Below, in pieces: positions 61,818-64,000 of a DNA stretch of 64,000 bases; the stretch's first letter is position 1, and each line of letters starts with the position of its first letter. The DNA lies in assembly GCF_003001675.1 (NCBI RefSeq), contig NZ_PVYW01000008.1, forward strand, positions 1 through 64,000, read 5' to 3'. The stretch is from Cohnella sp. SGD-V74 (GTDB lineage Bacteria; Bacillota; Bacilli; Paenibacillales; Paenibacillaceae). Made by a program: the position numbers and the translations under genes. The notes under the pieces are model-generated. The model ran no database searches and had not been told where the DNA came from. It saw only the letters and a list, made by a program, of their open reading frames with translations.

Positions 61818-62828
61818 ATGGGCAAGAAACGCGTGCGACGAAGAAGAAGGCGCGAATTTCCGAAGCCGGACGCCGCAATCGTCACGTTATCCTCGCTGGT
61901 AGTTCTTCTTCTGATTTTATGGGGCGGGCTGCATATGCGGGAAGCTTCCCAGAGCAAGCTTGCGGCAGCCGCCGCTGCTGAGGGGCAGGGAGAACCGGAA
62001 TCGCAGACGGCGTGGCAGGAAGCTCTCGAATCGTCGTCGGAGCAGGAGAATGTCGAATCGCTGCCGCCGGAGACGGATGATACGTATCCGGCCGAGACGG
62101 AGAACTCGCATTTGCCCGAGGGCGACGAGCAGGCCTCAGCGCCGGACTCCAAGGGCGGCTCCGACGAGCAGCTTGGCCGAGACGAGACTGCGAAGGCGGG
62201 ACGGGAGAGCGGCGCCAAGTCGAATCAAGAGACGGCTGCGAAGCCGGGAACGCCCGGCCGATCCGCAACCGGTTCCGACAAAGCCGGAATTCCGACCGAA
62301 CCCGCATCGGGCAGCGCCAAAGCTTCCGATTCCTCAGAGCGCGCGCCTGCCGAATCCGAACCGCCGGCCTCGGCCTCCGCGCAGTCGCCCTCAGACGCAT
62401 CCGAGTCCGCCGCCCGTCCAGATACGAAGGAGACGAACGTCGCAGGGACGAAGGAATCCGCGCAGCCCAATGAAGCTCCGACGATTCCGGCGGAAAGCGG
62501 CAAGCGCGATTACGATCAAGAAATCAAGACGATCCAAGCACAGTGCACGAGGGACATGAAAGCGGCATTAAGCGAGGCGGAATCCGGCTTGCAGCAAGTG
62601 GATAAGAGGGATCCTTTCGCGATTCAGGCGTGGCAGTCGAGCCTGACGAAAAATATGGCGGCCGCGGAATCCGATTGCGACGGTCAGTTCAACGAACTGA
62701 TCCAAGACGCGGAGAACGATTCCGTATCGCCGGAAGCCATTGAAGAGTGGAGGAAATCTTTTAACGCCGCCAAAGAAGAGCTTAAGGCGGAGTCGAACGC
62801 CAAGGCGGCGCAATTACTCGGAGGGTGA
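61818..62828 (+). CDS. Single-pass membrane protein with long disordered region
   Basis: 336 aa. Very basic start (KKRVRRRRRRE), one transmembrane helix (about 20-40), ~180 residues of Ser/Ala/Pro/Glu/Lys low complexity, and a helical C-terminal domain (about 228-336) with two Cys (QAQCTRDM and ESDCDGQ) that may form a disulfide. Orientation is probably N-in, with the C-terminal domain outside. GGGAGG RBS. The last 15 bp overlap the convergent XRE gene. Not recognised as a named family. Confidence 0.8.
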   Translation: MGKKRVRRRRRREFPKPDAAIVTLSSLVVLLLILWGGLHMREASQSKLAAAAAAEGQGEPESQTAWQEALESSSEQENVESLPPETDDTYPAETENSHLPEGDEQASAPDSKGGSDEQLGRDETAKAGRESGAKSNQETAAKPGTPGRSATGSDKAGIPTEPASGSAKASDSSERAPAESEPPASASAQSPSDASESAARPDTKETNVAGTKESAQPNEAPTIPAESGKRDYDQEIKTIQAQCTRDMKAALSEAESGLQQVDKRDPFAIQAWQSSLTKNMAAAESDCDGQFNELIQDAENDSVSPEAIEEWRKSFNAAKEELKAESNAKAAQLLGG

Positions 62829-63185
62829 ATCGGTTTTGTTCGCCAGGGCGCGGTCGCGAAGCATTCGTTCGAGCAGGCTGCGAATGAGATCGAGATCGCT
62901 TTTCTCCAGTGGAACTCCGTCCCAATGAAGCTGTTCTACATTTAAATACTCTTTCGCGTTGTGGTTGAGCTCCGCAGGCGGGTCCGGATAATCGGTAAGG
63001 CCCAGGAGATAATCCGCGGACGTGCGCAGCACTCTCGACATCGTCTGTATGGATTCGATGGTGGGCTGCCGGTATCCGGATTCGTATCCCGCGTAAGTGC
63101 TCTTGGCGACTCCGACGCAATCGGCCACTTCCTGCATGGTCATTTTTCTCTTTTTCCGCAATTGCTTCAGTCGCTTCGGAAACAT
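62814..63185 (-). CDS. XRE-family transcriptional regulator
   Basis: 123 aa. Cro/C1-type HTH (residues about 5-60): LKQLRKKRKMTMQEVADCVG, then KSTYAGYESGYRQPTIESI and TSADYLLGLTD. The C-terminal half is an acidic helical tail. Likely a repressor of a nearby gene or of itself; a 5-bp-arm inverted repeat AGCAT...ATGCT overlaps its putative promoter. AAGGGGGG RBS. Ends inside the 3' end of the convergent gene at 61818. Confidence 0.9.
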   Translation of the reverse strand: MFPKRLKQLRKKRKMTMQEVADCVGVAKSTYAGYESGYRQPTIESIQTMSRVLRTSADYLLGLTDYPDPPAELNHNAKEYLNVEQLHWDGVPLEKSDLDLIRSLLERMLRDRALANKTDSPSE

Positions 63186-63274
63186 GCCCAGCCCCCCTTC
63201 CCAAGTCCCCGTTTCTTGTCGTATAGCGAAGGTTCACAAAGGACTTCGTTGTACTCTTCTCGGTTGCACCCATA

Positions 63275-63303
63275 ATTATAGCATGTTTACCATATGCTTT
63301 CAT
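63275..63303 (-). promoter_or_regulatory. Candidate promoter of the XRE regulator gene
   Basis: On the minus strand ATGAAA (63303-63298) and a perfect TATAAT (63280-63275) are 17 bp apart, 90 bp from the start codon. An AGCAT/ATGCT inverted repeat lies between and over them and could be the operator. Confidence 0.4.
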
Positions 63304-63481
63304 CCGCTAGATTCCCTCCGGATCGAGGCGCCCGCGGCAGGCCGGCAGGCCGTCTGCCCGATTCGTATCCCTCATGCCTCTCGTTAACGGTTCCCGCAAG
63401 TTCCACCAATGCCCCCGATATGATAGTATGAAAACAAAAAGAAGCCCTCAGAGGGTGAAGTTACGATTGAGAGGTCGACCC

Positions 63482-64000
63482 ATGCTGCCCAGATATTCAA
63501 CCGTCAGACAATTCGGATCGGACGAGATCGTCATCAAGAAGTCCCGTTTCATCGGTTATGCCAAGCCGGCGGAGACCGAAGAGGAAGCGGTCGCTTTCAT
63601 AGAAGAAATCAAGAAGAAGCACTGGGACGCCACGCACAATTGCTCGGCCTACCTGATCGGCGAGCGCGACCAGTTCCAGAAGGCGCTGGACGACGGAGAG
63701 CCGAGCGGAACGGCGGGCAAGCCGATTCTGGAAGTGATCAAAAACCGCGGCATGAAAAACGTCGTCGTCGTTGTGACCCGCTATTTCGGAGGCATTATGC
63801 TGGGAGCGGGCGGTTTGGTGAGGGCGTATACGGACGGGGCCGTCGTCGGCATCGACGCGGCGGACCCGATCGTCAAAGTGCTGCATCGGGAAGTCGTCGT
63901 CGACGTAGACTATACTTGGTACGGCAAGCTGGAGAACGAGCTGAGGGGCCGCGGCTTCAGGGTGGGCGAAGTTTCCTTTACGGATCGCGTAACGGTGCCT
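63482..64000 (+). CDS. YigZ/IMPACT-family protein (partial, runs off the window)
   Basis: First 173 codons of a protein of about 210 aa. N-terminal IMPACT/UPF0029 domain: SRFIGYAKPAETEEEA, HWDATHNCSAYLIG, DDGEPSGTAGKPILEV, VVVVVTRYFGGIMLGAGGL and RAYTDGA. Relatives (YigZ, YvyE) are linked to translation or stress control but their reaction is unsettled. ATG 63482 with GAGAGG about 10 bp upstream. The C-terminal domain continues past base 64000. Confidence 0.92.
   Translation, partial: MLPRYSTVRQFGSDEIVIKKSRFIGYAKPAETEEEAVAFIEEIKKKHWDATHNCSAYLIGERDQFQKALDDGEPSGTAGKPILEVIKNRGMKNVVVVVTRYFGGIMLGAGGLVRAYTDGAVVGIDAADPIVKVLHREVVVDVDYTWYGKLENELRGRGFRVGEVSFTDRVTVP

Overview
The window (64 kb, G+C-rich, strong AGGAGG-type ribosome binding sites, frequent GTG and TTG starts) looks like the chromosome of a Gram-positive spore-former of the Paenibacillaceae, probably Cohnella or Paenibacillus. 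That placement is inferred from gene content: a Gram-positive Tad pilus locus with a DUF6382/FHA protein, DUF4091 enzymes, orphan sugar-binding lipoproteins and an EpsAB/CpsBCD-type polysaccharide locus. No database search was possible. There are no phage, IS or CRISPR genes.

Layout. 1-310: last bases of 23S rRNA, the 5S rRNA and the rRNA operon terminator. 349-521: a degenerate repeat array. 668-5941: three paralogous sugar-binding lipoproteins with a polysaccharide deacetylase between the second and third. 6126-8916: NfeD/stomatin pair, NlpC/P60 hydrolase, degenerate guanylate-kinase-like protein. 9065-19159: Tad/Flp pilus operon (TadZ, TadA, TadB, TadC, Flp pilin, three TadE/TadG-type pseudopilins, prepilin peptidase, FHA protein), tightly coupled by 4-bp overlaps. 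19258-30280: housekeeping genes (nfo, purU, tkt, ppnP, YitT, TIGR01777 epimerase) plus a hydroxyacid dehydrogenase fused to a PilZ domain and an SPFH/ribbon-helix-helix pair. 30474-39559: DUF4091/Gfo-Idh-MocA/GNAT operon, GDPD-LacI-metallophosphoesterase group, and pgi. 39651-58715: exopolysaccharide cluster with PHP tyrosine phosphatase, Wzz-like protein, BY-kinase, galU, priming transferase, five glycosyltransferases, Wzy, Wzx, acetyl- and pyruvyl-transferases, manC and ugd. 59058-64000: a large secreted protein with an internal duplication, a membrane-anchored low-complexity protein, an XRE regulator and a partial YigZ/IMPACT protein.

How the genes work together. The Tad pilus and the exopolysaccharide cluster both point to surface attachment and biofilm growth. 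The polysaccharide genes supply UDP-glucose (galU), UDP-glucuronate (ugd) and GDP-mannose (manC). The product is probably an acetylated, pyruvylated heteropolymer made by a Wzx/Wzy route whose chain length is set by a BY-kinase/PHP-phosphatase switch. Two copies of a structured RNA element with compensatory base changes lie inside this cluster, one before galU and one before ugd. Their position matches the EAR (epsC) antitermination RNA of Bacillales.

Most notable non-gene structure: four intergenic gaps carry direct-repeat arrays of unrelated sequence but nearly the same period (50-52 bp). Most notable gene: a 3-hydroxyisobutyrate-dehydrogenase-type enzyme with a C-terminal PilZ domain keeping the full c-di-GMP-binding signature.
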